In this document: positions 28,192-37,640 of the stretch, in pieces
Layout: each line of letters begins with the position of its first letter
Numbering within the stretch: the first letter of the stretch is position 1
NCBI GenBank assembly: GCA_001723645.1
Contig: MDLC01000010.1
Span: 21,057 to 85,056, forward strand
DNA: 64,000 nucleotides
DNA from: Candidatus Endobugula sertula
GTDB taxonomy: Bacteria; Pseudomonadota; Gammaproteobacteria; Pseudomonadales; Cellvibrionaceae
Direction: 5' to 3'
Translations under genes and position numbers: made by a program
Notes under the pieces: model-generated
What the model saw: only the letters and a program-made list of their open reading frames with translations
Told to the model about the DNA's origin: nothing
Databases searched by the model: none

Positions 28192-28959
28192 ATGTCCCTA
28201 CCTATATCCGCTGTTATTATCACGCTAAATGAGGAAAAGAATATCCTCCGATGCCTCACCAGTGTGGCGTTTTGTGAGGATATTGTTGTCATTGACTCCG
28301 GTAGCACTGATGAAACCGTCACTATTGCTCAAAATATGGGAGCACGTACACTGTTTCGGGACTGGTTAGGATTTGGGCCACAAAAACAGTTTGCGGTTGA
28401 GCAGGCAAAGTATGACTGGGTGTTATGTATTGATGCTGACGAAGTTGTCAGTGAAGCACTTTATCATTCCATCCGGAAAATTGATTTAAAAAATACCGCT
28501 TTTGCAGGCTATCTCATGCCCCGTCGCAACCATTTTCTGGGTAAAGCCCTAAAACACGGGGAAGGCTACCCTGACCTGAGTTTAAGGTTGTTCAATAGAC
28601 AAACTGGCCAATGGAGTCAAGACTCCGTGCACGAGAAAGTTAAGGTGAACGGTCAAATAGAAAAACTTACTGGAGACTTATTACACTTTTCAGAAGAAAC
28701 CATTGCCTCCTATTTACACAAGCAAAACCGTTACACCAGTTTGCAAGCCCAGATGCTATTTGATAGGCAAGCGCCCTGCAATACCAGCCAATGTATCACC
28801 AGTCCTCTGGTTCGCTTTATTAAACTCTATTTTCTGCGCCTAGGCTTTCTCGATGGATTGCCAGGTTTTATCCATATTACCATTGGCTGTTTTAACGCAT
28901 TCTGTAAATACTCCAAACTGCTGGAATTACAGCGCAAATCATTCCCTCAACAGCATTGA
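28192..28959 (+). CDS. Glycosyltransferase family 2, WaaE/KdtX-like LPS core transferase
   Basis: The protein has 255 residues, matching the short WaaE/LgtF-type enzymes that add a beta-glucose or similar sugar to inner-core heptose. Signatures: ISAVIITLNEEKNILRCL, VVIDSGSTDET, LCIDADEVVS (DxD metal site) and GYPDLSLRLFNR; the tail LGFLDGLPGFIHITIGCF may associate with the membrane. It starts the plus-strand run that continues through waaL to the GT2-like gene at 35.5 kb. The exact donor is not determinable. Confidence 0.88.
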   Translation: MSLPISAVIITLNEEKNILRCLTSVAFCEDIVVIDSGSTDETVTIAQNMGARTLFRDWLGFGPQKQFAVEQAKYDWVLCIDADEVVSEALYHSIRKIDLKNTAFAGYLMPRRNHFLGKALKHGEGYPDLSLRLFNRQTGQWSQDSVHEKVKVNGQIEKLTGDLLHFSEETIASYLHKQNRYTSLQAQMLFDRQAPCNTSQCITSPLVRFIKLYFLRLGFLDGLPGFIHITIGCFNAFCKYSKLLELQRKSFPQQH

Positions 28960-28970
28960 TATTATCCGCT

Positions 28971-30143
28971 ATGAACATTGCACTTATTCGACAAGAACAA
29001 ACCAAAGGAGATGGAGGAGCGCAGGCAATTATCGATATCATCTTGCAGGTTCTGGTCAAAGAAGATGATATCAACGTCTCCTTACTCTGCCGAAAATGGG
29101 AGTCAGCCCAAACGATAAGCAATGACTCAACACAGGCGGCTTCAACTAAAAAAGTCATTATCAACCCAGGTTATCAAAGTAGACAAGCCAAACAGGAAAG
29201 TTTCAATCAAGCTGTCAGAGAATACCTGCAACAACATCATTTTGATCTCATTCAATCACATGAGCGTCTTAATGGCTGCCACATTTTCAGAGCTGGTGAT
29301 GGTGTGCATAAGGTTTGGCTACAAAAGAAACTGTCAATATCAAACTGGTTACAGCGATGGTGGCTACTACGCTCTTCTTATCATAAAGCACTCATACATG
29401 AAGAAAAACAGATGTTTGAAAACCAGTCACTGAAAAAAGTGATTTGTAACTCTCATATGACCAAACAGGAGATTACCAATCATTTTTCTATCGATAAAGA
29501 AAAAGTCATCGTTATTTATAATGGAGTGGATACTCAGCTGTATAAACCCGTTAACCAGGATACCAAAGCCACATTGAGACAATCATTGAATATTCCCGGA
29601 AATGCTCTGGTCTTTATGTTTTCCGGTTCAGGTTTTGAAAGAAAAAACCTGTCAACCACTATCAAGGCATTTAGCCAGTTAAGCGGTAATTGTTATTTAA
29701 TAGTAGTGGGTAGAGACAAGAAACTGGCCAGTTATAAGAGGTTAGCTAAAAGAAACCATTGCCATGACCGGGTTATTTTTTTAGGCGCACAGGAACGCAG
29801 CAACATGCCATCCATATATCAAATGGCCGACGTGCTGGTGCTACCGACCCTTTACGACCCTTTCCCCAATGCTATATTGGAAGCCTTATCCAGTGGTTTA
29901 CCCTGTATTACCAGTACGACCTGTGGTGCGATTGACATTATTCCCAAACACCATTGCGGCTCTATCGTTGCAGCCAAAGATGAAGGGGCCTTAATTAAAG
30001 CAATGAACCGCTACCAAGAAAAGGAGCTGCTAGCAAGAGAGTCGATCAATGCCACAACAACTGCACAGCAATTTACAAAGGAGATAATGCAAAAAAAGCT
30101 GTTACAACTTTATTCAGACGTATTGGGAAAGAATCATGCCTGA
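28971..30143 (+). CDS. Glycosyltransferase family 4, WaaG-like
   Basis: About 390 residues from ATG 28971; the TTG at 28956 overlaps the previous stop. GT-B fold with YNGVDTQLYKP, FSGSGFERKNLSTTIKAF and the EX7E block DPFPNAILEALSSGLP. The length and the FERKNL/DPFPNAILEA pattern resemble WaaG, the core glucosyltransferase that adds the first outer-core hexose. It overlaps the following gene by 8 bp, so translation is coupled. Confidence 0.85.
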   Translation: MNIALIRQEQTKGDGGAQAIIDIILQVLVKEDDINVSLLCRKWESAQTISNDSTQAASTKKVIINPGYQSRQAKQESFNQAVREYLQQHHFDLIQSHERLNGCHIFRAGDGVHKVWLQKKLSISNWLQRWWLLRSSYHKALIHEEKQMFENQSLKKVICNSHMTKQEITNHFSIDKEKVIVIYNGVDTQLYKPVNQDTKATLRQSLNIPGNALVFMFSGSGFERKNLSTTIKAFSQLSGNCYLIVVGRDKKLASYKRLAKRNHCHDRVIFLGAQERSNMPSIYQMADVLVLPTLYDPFPNAILEALSSGLPCITSTTCGAIDIIPKHHCGSIVAAKDEGALIKAMNRYQEKELLARESINATTTAQQFTKEIMQKKLLQLYSDVLGKNHA

Positions 30144-32268
30144 GAGAAAATACCATATCGTACACACGGAGTCATCCGGCGGATGGGGAGGTCAGGAAAT
30201 CCGTATCCTCAATGAGGCTCATGAATTTATTAAACGTGGGCATCAGGTAACGCTTGTGGTGTCAACAGGCTCGCCAATTGCGCAGCGTTCAAAAGAATAT
30301 CAGATTCCCACCGTTGAATTACCTATTGGTAAAAAAACACTGAAAGGATTGTTCGCACTGTGCAACTGGATTGCCCATAATGATTTTGATGTCATCAATA
30401 CACACAGCTCGTCAGATAGTTGGATGGTTGCTTTAGGGATGCGTCTAACGTTTAAGCACAAGCCATTAATTAGAACTCGACATGTTTCAGCACCTGTTTC
30501 TAAAAATTGGGCAACATCCTGGTTATATCAAACCGCCTCTTACCATATCGTCACTACTGGAGAAAAGCTGAGGCAAACCTTAATCAATGATAATGCGATT
30601 CATCCTGATAAAATCACTTCTGTTCCAACAGGAATAGATTGTCAACAATTTATTCCCACCACAGATAAAACTCGCATCAGAAAACAACTCAAACTCCCTT
30701 CAGACAAAACCATTATTGGTATCGTGGCTACATTACGAAGCTGGAAAGGTCATCAATACCTTATCGAAGCCTTCCATCAACTTGGACACCATAAAACGCA
30801 TCTTCTTATTGTTGGTAATGGACCACAATGGAGTAATATTCAGCAACAAATTGATCAATTTGGGATAAAAGACAACGTGACACTTTGTGGAGAACAAAGT
30901 AATGTCACCCCCTGGTTACAAGCCATGGATATTTTTTGTCTTCCTTCTTATGCTAACGAAGGTGTTCCTCAAAGTATTATGCAAGCCATGGCATGTGGTC
31001 TTCCGATTATTTCAACAAATGTTGGGAGCATTACAGAGATTGTTAATGAAAATACTGGCATCATTGTTGAATCAAAAGACAGTCTCTCACTAAAAGCCGC
31101 CCTGCTAGATTTGATTAACAATGAAAAAATTAGAGTAACATTAGGCAATAACGCCATCAATTTTTCCAAGAAGCATTGCAACATTAATACAATGATAGGG
31201 AAAATGGAAATCATATTTAATCAATCTATCAAAAATTCTCCACCAAAAAGTTTTGAAAAAAAACAATATATTATTTTTCTAACTAAAGGGGATCAGGTCC
31301 CATCATTTCGCTACAGGCTAGCACCGTTAATTACAGAATTAGAAAAAAGACAGTATACTTGTCATACTGAAAGACTGGCCAGTTCAAAGTATCTTTGGAG
31401 ACTATGGAAAAATAAGCAGCTTTATCAGCACGCATCCATAATCATTTTACACAAGCTCCTTTTGCCTAAGGTAGAAGTCGATTTACTTCGTACATTTTGT
31501 TCGACTATAATCCTGGACATCGACGACGCAATATATCTAAAAAAGCCAAGATGGACAGATCATCTAATGCCCTACTCAACACACAAAGGAAGAAAGTTTC
31601 AATACCTGATATCCAAGTGTAACGTGTCGATTGCTGGCAATCATGAGCTCGGCAAAAAAATCTCGTCTCTGGGAGGAAAAGCAAAAATAATTTCTACTGG
31701 AATAGACGTAAACGGCTGCAAAAAAGAACGTGTGGATACCCACTCCTTATGTAAAATAGTCTGGATTGGTTTACCAACCAATCTGAAGTATCTACAGATG
31801 TTGCATACCGTTTTTGCAACACTAACACAAACAGAACCTCAGTTTATCCTACAAATCATATGTAGTCATTTCCCAAACTGGGAAGATGTTAGGCTTGAAA
31901 AAGTAATATGGTCAAAAGACACCGAAAAGCAATACTTGGCTAATGCCGATATAGGCATTATGCCTCTCGATAATAGTGAGAGCGCAAGGGGAAAATGTGC
32001 TTTTAAGTTATTACAATATATGGCAGCCAGTCTACCCTGTATTGCCTCTCCCGTTGGAGCTAACTCATATGTAGTGGAAGATGGTAAAACCGGTTATTTG
32101 GTTAATTCTAAAGAGGAATGGATAGAAAAAATATCTCTTTTAATTCACCATCCACAACAACGAAAGGACATGGGTAGAAAAGGTTTGCTTTTTGCACGTT
32201 CAAAATACGACCAAAATACTATCGCAAAAACCTATGCCAACTATATTACCCAACTATTAAAAATATAA
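30136..32268 (+). CDS. Double glycosyltransferase: two GT4-type halves in one protein
   Basis: The protein has 710 residues, about twice a normal GT4 enzyme. Residues 1-370 are a complete GT4: HTESSGGWGGQEIRIL, GIVATLRSWKGHQYLIEAF and SYANEGVPQSIMQAMACGLP. After a short linker, residues about 375-710 form a second, more diverged GT-B domain: PSFRYRLAPLITELEKR at its start, IILDIDDAIYL, IVWIGLPTNLKYLQ and ESARGKCAFKLLQYMAASLP near the end. This second half resembles the glycosyltransferase type known from polysaccharide clusters whose first motif is SxRxR-like. It may add two successive sugars. It sits just before waaL. No stop or frameshift lies between the halves. Confidence 0.85.
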   Translation: MPERKYHIVHTESSGGWGGQEIRILNEAHEFIKRGHQVTLVVSTGSPIAQRSKEYQIPTVELPIGKKTLKGLFALCNWIAHNDFDVINTHSSSDSWMVALGMRLTFKHKPLIRTRHVSAPVSKNWATSWLYQTASYHIVTTGEKLRQTLINDNAIHPDKITSVPTGIDCQQFIPTTDKTRIRKQLKLPSDKTIIGIVATLRSWKGHQYLIEAFHQLGHHKTHLLIVGNGPQWSNIQQQIDQFGIKDNVTLCGEQSNVTPWLQAMDIFCLPSYANEGVPQSIMQAMACGLPIISTNVGSITEIVNENTGIIVESKDSLSLKAALLDLINNEKIRVTLGNNAINFSKKHCNINTMIGKMEIIFNQSIKNSPPKSFEKKQYIIFLTKGDQVPSFRYRLAPLITELEKRQYTCHTERLASSKYLWRLWKNKQLYQHASIIILHKLLLPKVEVDLLRTFCSTIILDIDDAIYLKKPRWTDHLMPYSTHKGRKFQYLISKCNVSIAGNHELGKKISSLGGKAKIISTGIDVNGCKKERVDTHSLCKIVWIGLPTNLKYLQMLHTVFATLTQTEPQFILQIICSHFPNWEDVRLEKVIWSKDTEKQYLANADIGIMPLDNSESARGKCAFKLLQYMAASLPCIASPVGANSYVVEDGKTGYLVNSKEEWIEKISLLIHHPQQRKDMGRKGLLFARSKYDQNTIAKTYANYITQLLKI

Positions 32269-32280
32269 GGTGCAATAAGC

Positions 32281-33516
32281 ATGGGCAAGAGGAATCTTAA
32301 TCCCGAATTTTACAGCCTATGTCTATTGGCCATCAGTTTACCCATTATCGAATTCACCAAAAACCTAGCCTGCCTACTATTATTAGTATTTTTCCTATAT
32401 CAAACCATTACCAGCAAAAGAAAAGTACTCTGTAGTCCTGTGGGCAATTGTATTTTAATATTTGTCATTGGTAGTATTATTGCCGCCATAGGGGCATACG
32501 TAAATGGTTATGATATCGGAAAAATAAGAGACATCATCAGATACGGTTCAGTGGGCTGGATGATGATATACATTCCTTTGTCAAAGGCAAAAATTTATAC
32601 GTTACTAACACTACTCATACTATCCACAACGGTAGCTATTATCAATGCTTACTGGTCACTGCATGAGGGCAGAGAAAAATATTTTGAACTCCGCTCTATA
32701 GGACATATTAATCATTCATCTATCTATATATTATTAACTATCGGGGCAACGATTCCTCTCTTGTTTCTTAATCAATATAAAAAAATCAACTTAGTCATAT
32801 TATGGATATTATTAGCCTTATTGATGGTTGGCCTATTAGAAAGCAACAGTAGAGCTACCATGCTGGCCTTAGTGTGTATTAGCATTAACCTTGTATTTAT
32901 AGGCTTTTTAAAAAGTAGGGAATCAGGCATTATGACTACCAGCGGAGTCTTATTGCTTGCTGCATTATTTTTTGCAAGTCAGCCCTCTGTGTTCCATAAA
33001 ATAAGCGATAACGACATCGTTTTTGTGAGTGATGTTAAAACACCACGAGAAAAAATTTGGAATACTACATGGCAAGCTTGGAAGCATAGTCCTGTATTTG
33101 GTATCGGTTATGGCAACTATAACATCATAACAGCAGAGCAACTGTCAAAGTGGAACCCAGAAAAAAACATTGATTATAATAATCAAGAGACTTATTTATA
33201 TTCCTCGCATGCACATAATCGCTTCTTAAACACCTTGGTAGAAGGAGGGGTTATAGGATTTTTAAGTTTGATCGTTTTATTGTTTGGTATATTATTTGCC
33301 GTATGGGAATACAAAAAAAATATATTAGAAAATAATCACGCTTTGGCTTTTTGGCTTATACTAGCCAACACATTGATAACCATTTCAGTAGTCGGACTAT
33401 TTAATACAACATTACATCACGAACACGGTTTGCTCACTATGATGTTATTAGCACTGAGCCTGAGATTTTTATCGTATCACCTTCATGAAAAAGCGATTAA
33501 TGAGAACGTGGTTTAA
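32281..33516 (+). CDS. waaL: O-antigen ligase family protein
   Basis: The protein has 411 residues with about 12 hydrophobic segments and a large periplasmic loop between about residues 220 and 320 (GNYNIITAEQLSKWNPEK to SSHAHNRFLNTLVEGG). The SSHAHN motif and the Arg in LESNSRATMLAL are typical of WaaL/Wzy_C ligases, which join undecaprenyl-linked O-antigen or other glycans to the lipid A core in the periplasm. It starts 12 nt after the double glycosyltransferase. Polymerase activity cannot be fully excluded, but the core-locus position favours ligase. Confidence 0.88.
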   Translation: MGKRNLNPEFYSLCLLAISLPIIEFTKNLACLLLLVFFLYQTITSKRKVLCSPVGNCILIFVIGSIIAAIGAYVNGYDIGKIRDIIRYGSVGWMMIYIPLSKAKIYTLLTLLILSTTVAIINAYWSLHEGREKYFELRSIGHINHSSIYILLTIGATIPLLFLNQYKKINLVILWILLALLMVGLLESNSRATMLALVCISINLVFIGFLKSRESGIMTTSGVLLLAALFFASQPSVFHKISDNDIVFVSDVKTPREKIWNTTWQAWKHSPVFGIGYGNYNIITAEQLSKWNPEKNIDYNNQETYLYSSHAHNRFLNTLVEGGVIGFLSLIVLLFGILFAVWEYKKNILENNHALAFWLILANTLITISVVGLFNTTLHHEHGLLTMMLLALSLRFLSYHLHEKAINENVV

Positions 33517-33525
33517 CACTAACTA

Positions 33526-34740
33526 ATGCATACCTTTACATCCGATGTCATCATCATTGGGGGCGGAATTGCCGGCCTGTGGACACATTATCAGCTCAAT
33601 GAGCGGGGTTTATATGCAATACTCATCGATAAGTCTCCCATTGGAGGACAACAGACCTTTAGCTCTCAAGGCATTATTCATGGTGGCGCTAAATATACCT
33701 TAAACGGCATCTTTTCGAATGCAGCCTCAGCCATTGCAGATATGCCTAAACGCTGGCAGGCTTGCTTACAAGGCAATGGTGAAATCGATCTATCGGGCAC
33801 AAACATACTAAGCCCTAATCAGTTGATGTGGTCTACTCAAGGCTTATCATCAAAATTAACGTCTTTTTTCTCCAGTAAAGCATTAAATAGCAAAGTGACA
33901 TCTATGCTACCTGAGCAATACCCTCCTGTTTTTCAAAATAAAGGGTTTAAAGGGCATTTGTACCAGCTTAATGAACCGGTATTGGACGTACCATCCTTAG
34001 TGAAACATTTATCCCAAAAATGGCAACATCGAATTTTACAAGTACCTTCAACTTATACATTTGACAAGAAAAATGCATCAGAGAATAAAATAGTGATTGA
34101 TGGTCATTTCGAAATCTATACTAAAGAATTTATTCTAACAGGAGGAGAGGGCAACGAACAATTACTTCAAAATCTCGCTATACATTCACCCAAAATGCAA
34201 CGTCGCCCTCTACACATGGTATTAGCCAAAAGCTCAACACTACCACCATTATACGCTCATTGTATTAGGGCTAGTCCCAAACCTATTGCAACAATCACCA
34301 GCCACTATCATTCGGATGGAGAAACCGTATGGTATATCGGAGGAAACATTGCGGAAGATGGGGTAGCTATGAGCAGCGAATCATTAATCAGTAGCACTCA
34401 AAAGAAACTGTCCGAAATACTCCCCTGGATTCCATTAAATACTATCAAATGGGCCACCTATAAAGTAAATAGAGCTGAACCCGTGCAAAAAAATCAATTG
34501 CGCCCAGATACCACCTTTGTTGAATCAGTCAATAATATACATATTGCGTGGCCGACAAAACTTGCCTTAACACCTCACTTATCTGATCAACTGGTTAATA
34601 GAGTAAAAGAGAAACAACTACGACCTCAAAAACAACAGCAACAACTTGAAACTGACCAATTATTGGAGCAACTACCAAAATCATTTTCTTGCCAATTGGA
34701 AAGCAGCCTATGGGAGCGGATATTTAATGCAACACACTAA
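33526..34740 (+). CDS. FAD-dependent oxidoreductase of the DAO type in the LPS locus
   Basis: The protein has 404 residues. The N-terminal dinucleotide-binding motif VIIIGGGIAGLWTHYQL and the following IDKSPIGGQQT identify an FAD enzyme of the D-amino acid oxidase/glycerol-3-phosphate dehydrogenase superfamily. SQGIIHGGAKYTL resembles the FAD-contact loop of that group. The substrate cannot be told. It overlaps the aldo-keto reductase by 14 bp and is 9 nt after waaL, so it is co-expressed with glycan genes. Oxidation of a sugar or polyol of the surface glycan is the most natural inference. Confidence 0.8.
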   Translation: MHTFTSDVIIIGGGIAGLWTHYQLNERGLYAILIDKSPIGGQQTFSSQGIIHGGAKYTLNGIFSNAASAIADMPKRWQACLQGNGEIDLSGTNILSPNQLMWSTQGLSSKLTSFFSSKALNSKVTSMLPEQYPPVFQNKGFKGHLYQLNEPVLDVPSLVKHLSQKWQHRILQVPSTYTFDKKNASENKIVIDGHFEIYTKEFILTGGEGNEQLLQNLAIHSPKMQRRPLHMVLAKSSTLPPLYAHCIRASPKPIATITSHYHSDGETVWYIGGNIAEDGVAMSSESLISSTQKKLSEILPWIPLNTIKWATYKVNRAEPVQKNQLRPDTTFVESVNNIHIAWPTKLALTPHLSDQLVNRVKEKQLRPQKQQQQLETDQLLEQLPKSFSCQLESSLWERIFNATH

Positions 34741-35521
34741 ATTGGGAAACACGGGCATCAATGTTAGCCTATTAGGCTTAGGTACAGTAAAAATAGGAAG
34801 GAATACTGACGTTAAGTACCCGAAAAAGTTTGATATCCCCAATGACCAGCAAGTCATCAAACTATTAAATACTGCCGCAGATTGTGGTATTAATCTTATT
34901 GATACTGCGCCTGCATATGGTAATAGCGAAGACAGGTTGGGAAAGCTGCTACCGAAAGTACGATCACCATGGGTTATTTCAACAAAAGTGGGAGAAACGT
35001 ACAACCCTAGCACAGGAGAGTCATTTTATAATTTTACACCTGAGTTTATTCATCACAGTGTTGAACAAAGCTTAAAAAAGCTGCAACGAGAATCTCTTGA
35101 TATTGTCCTTATACATTCAAATGGTAATGATAAACATATTATCGAGCATTATGGCGCTCTAGAAACACTGAACCATTTAAAACAAAAAGGGCTTATTCGT
35201 GCAACGGGAATGTCTACAAAAACGGTAGAAGGTGGGATATTGGCCACTCAACACTCTGATATTGTTATGGTCACACATAACTTGATGTATCAAGAAGAAC
35301 AGGATGTCATCGATTATGCCTATCGCCATAACAAAGGCATATTTATAAAAAAGGCTTTTGCCAGTGGGCATCAAGCCAATAATAATCAGAACGATAATAT
35401 ACAAAAAAGCCTTCAATGTATCCTTACTAACCCAGGTATTAGCAGCATTATTTTAGGGTCGATCAATGCTGATCATATCAAAAGCAATGCTTTTCATACT
35501 GAAATTGTCATTAAAAATTAA
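34727..35521 (+). CDS. Aldo/keto reductase
   Basis: 264 residues from ATG 34727, chosen for GGAG 10 nt upstream; a longer frame begins inside the previous gene without a ribosome site. NADPH-dependent TIM-barrel reductase, with LGLGTVKIGRNT, LIDTAPAYGNSEDRLGKLL (Asp and Tyr of the tetrad), ISTKVGE (Lys) and LVLIHSNG-like IVLIHSNG (His), plus the NADP end SSIILGSINADHI. It is shorter than the usual 280-330 residues. Coupled to the FAD enzyme, suggesting consecutive redox steps on one metabolite. Confidence 0.88.
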   Translation: MQHTKLGNTGINVSLLGLGTVKIGRNTDVKYPKKFDIPNDQQVIKLLNTAADCGINLIDTAPAYGNSEDRLGKLLPKVRSPWVISTKVGETYNPSTGESFYNFTPEFIHHSVEQSLKKLQRESLDIVLIHSNGNDKHIIEHYGALETLNHLKQKGLIRATGMSTKTVEGGILATQHSDIVMVTHNLMYQEEQDVIDYAYRHNKGIFIKKAFASGHQANNNQNDNIQKSLQCILTNPGISSIILGSINADHIKSNAFHTEIVIKN

Positions 35522-35532
35522 CCTACGCGCTA

Positions 35533-36555
35533 ATGAATATTAAACTTATCTGTCATGTAAAAAACAGTTTTGAATATCTGCCCAGTTTTCTCGCTTATCA
35601 CGAAGATCTATTTGATGAAATACATATCATAGATCAGTGTTCGGATAAAGACTTAAGAGGCTTGAATAACAAGAACAGCCATATATTCTTTTATAAAACA
35701 GCTTATAGCTTTTTTAATGCTATGATTGCAACAACTGCCATCCTGGAATTCAAGAATATTCGTCATAATAGTGATTTTATATTCATCCTTGATATAGATG
35801 AATTCCTACCATTCGCTCAAAGGACTAGCTTTGAACATTTCTTGAAAGAACATAACAAGAATGACGCTATCCGCTTTCAATGGTGTAACGGCTTACATTT
35901 TTTACCAGAAGGAAAAGAAGATTTTTTTTTACACGAAAGCAGTGATGTGCGTTTTTTTAACAAAAAAAGTACCACATCAAAACTAGCATATAACTCACAT
36001 AAAACTCCCTGGTTTCTTCCACTGCATGGTAACCACAATGCAAAATTTCACTTTGCCAAATTTGCTCTGTTACGAAAGCGATCTCAAATAAGTGAGAGCT
36101 ATCTACCGCTATACCACATTCCATTCACCTCAAAAAAAAACTTGATAGAAAAAGTGAAGAATTTTGATAAAGATGAATTTCTTGAAAAAATAATAAACAG
36201 ACATCAAATAACCAAAAACATCTTTCAGCGCCTTACAAATAATGAAGCAACAGAAGATGACTTAAGTTTTTTTGCCGCCAATTATAGAACGATTGGACGA
36301 GAAGAAGTGATTGAAGCCCACGCTGGCCACTTCCAGAAAAAAATGTTTTTTCAGGGACTACAAGAAAAAATATCACATTGGATATCACATTTAAATGAGT
36401 GTACAGAGGTTAAAACACACCCATCACCAGACACACATAAAGACCAAGCGCTCAAGGTTCTTGGAAAAAAAACAGTAGGAGGACGTTTTTTCCTATATCA
36501 ACTTATTAAAAAAAATATATTTATTGATGTTGAAAATGTTATTCGTTTTAAATAG
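35533..36555 (+). CDS. GT2-like glycosyltransferase, Glyco_tranf_2_4 type
   Basis: The protein has 340 residues. The N-terminus reads LICHVKNSFEYLPSFLAYHE, the pattern of the glycosyltransferase family that begins with a short 'response' strand and then HIIDQCSDKDL. The DxD-like site is FILDIDEFLPF. HGNHNAKF and a His-rich LYHIPFT follow. It is the last gene of the plus-strand glycan run, 11 nt after the aldo-keto reductase. It is strongly AT-rich with many Lys and Phe codons, unlike the core waa genes, which fits an acquired surface-glycan gene. Confidence 0.75.
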   Translation: MNIKLICHVKNSFEYLPSFLAYHEDLFDEIHIIDQCSDKDLRGLNNKNSHIFFYKTAYSFFNAMIATTAILEFKNIRHNSDFIFILDIDEFLPFAQRTSFEHFLKEHNKNDAIRFQWCNGLHFLPEGKEDFFLHESSDVRFFNKKSTTSKLAYNSHKTPWFLPLHGNHNAKFHFAKFALLRKRSQISESYLPLYHIPFTSKKNLIEKVKNFDKDEFLEKIINRHQITKNIFQRLTNNEATEDDLSFFAANYRTIGREEVIEAHAGHFQKKMFFQGLQEKISHWISHLNECTEVKTHPSPDTHKDQALKVLGKKTVGGRFFLYQLIKKNIFIDVENVIRFK

Positions 36556-36637
36556 TGCTTCTCTGTACACGACAATTTTGAGGCTAAAAATAGGACCATC
36601 ATGGTAGCCCGTTGATCTCAATATAATCTGCCAATAG

Positions 36638-36760
36638 ATCATTAAATGGCTATATAGGCAACGGCAAAAAGCCTTAAGTCTGTTTGATGTGCGTGTATTA
36701 GATCATTTGGTGGTTGGCGTTGATGGGGCTGTCGGTCTTGCGGAGCAAGGGCTAATTTAA
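36638..36760 (+). pseudogene. radC C-terminal remnant
   Basis: About 40 codons in frame to TAA 36758-36760 read QRQKALSLFDVRVLDHLVVG and end VGLAEQGLI, the unmistakable C-terminus of RadC/JAB-domain proteins. An in-frame TAG at 36635 closes the frame upstream and nothing of the catalytic part remains. radC copies are common markers of genomic islands, so this marks the left edge of an inserted segment carrying the AbiE pair. Confidence 0.75.
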
Positions 36761-36790
36761 GGCTTATAGCTGAGGTATGGTTTATTTATT

Positions 36791-36807
36791 AAGTATTTAA
36801 AGTACTT
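36791..36807. promoter_or_regulatory. Possible AbiEi operator: inverted repeat upstream of the TA pair
   Basis: aagta and tactt flank a 7-nt spacer, about 60 nt before the antitoxin start, in a very AT-rich stretch where agtat/agtac-like words recur (36791-36830). AbiEi antitoxins are known to repress their own promoter by binding inverted repeats. That this one is the site is inference. Confidence 0.35.
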
Positions 36808-36869
36808 AAAATACAAAGTATACAAACTATTTGATTGCCTTGGTTTAAAAAATAGTATAAATTCGTAGT

Positions 36870-37640
36870 ATGGGTACGGAAAGAGAGTCAAAATTAAACC
36901 AATTACTGAGTACACAATCCCACGGGATCGTGTTAACGACAACATGGCTCGTCGATCAAGGCTATAGCCTTGATCTTCAACAGCAGTACAAGAGAAGCCA
37001 GTGGTTTGATTCAATCGGTAAAGGCGCTTTGATACGTCACGGCGATCAGGTGGATTATCTAGGAGGGCTTTATGCACTCCAAGCGCAACTTGGTGCTACC
37101 ACCCATCCAGCAGGAAAAACCGCATTGGAAATACAGGGTAAAGCCCATTACTTGAAGCCGTCACTTAAGCAAGTGCAACTCTTTGGCGGGAAGGATGAGA
37201 ACTTGCCGCTTTGGTTTAAAAAACACCATTGGGGGGTCAGCGTAAAAGCCAAGTTTACGTCCTTTTTACCGCCAGAGCTGGGGTTGGTCGAGATCGAACA
37301 TAAAGGCTTCAAGGTAAACGTTTCAAGCCCTGCTAGGGCGGTGATGGAGTGTTTATATTTAGCGCCCAAATACCAGCCGCTAGTGGAAGTGTATGAGCTG
37401 ATGGAAGGGCTTAATAATTTACGCCCAGTACTCGTACAAAAACTATTGGAACAATGTACCTCCATAAAGGTCAAGCGGTTGTTTTTGTACTTGGCGGATA
37501 AGGTAGACCATGAGTGGCTTGATCTTGTTAATTTAGACAAGATTGAATTGGGTTCGGGTAAACGTGCGATCGTGAGTAATGGCGCTTATGTCTCTAAATA
37601 CCAGATAACTGTACCCAAGGAATTAGAGGCTGCAACGTGA
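36870..37640 (+). CDS. AbiEi-type antitoxin
   Basis: The protein has 256 residues. The N-terminal part (about residues 1-80) is a winged-helix-like DNA-binding region (SHGIVLTTTWLVDQGYS, IGKGALIRHGDQVDYLGGLYALQ). The rest matches the AbiEi C-terminal domain, with PPELGLVEIEHKGFKVNVSSPARAVMECL and the LADKVDHEWLDLV block. In type IV AbiE systems this protein neutralises the nucleotidyltransferase toxin and represses the operon. It overlaps the toxin gene by 4 bp (ATGA-type). No good ribosome site precedes the ATG. Confidence 0.88.
   Translation: MGTERESKLNQLLSTQSHGIVLTTTWLVDQGYSLDLQQQYKRSQWFDSIGKGALIRHGDQVDYLGGLYALQAQLGATTHPAGKTALEIQGKAHYLKPSLKQVQLFGGKDENLPLWFKKHHWGVSVKAKFTSFLPPELGLVEIEHKGFKVNVSSPARAVMECLYLAPKYQPLVEVYELMEGLNNLRPVLVQKLLEQCTSIKVKRLFLYLADKVDHEWLDLVNLDKIELGSGKRAIVSNGAYVSKYQITVPKELEAAT

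Noticed and set aside
37148..37540. 130-codon minus-strand frame inside abiEi
   Set aside because: Antisense to a well-supported antitoxin gene, no ribosome site.
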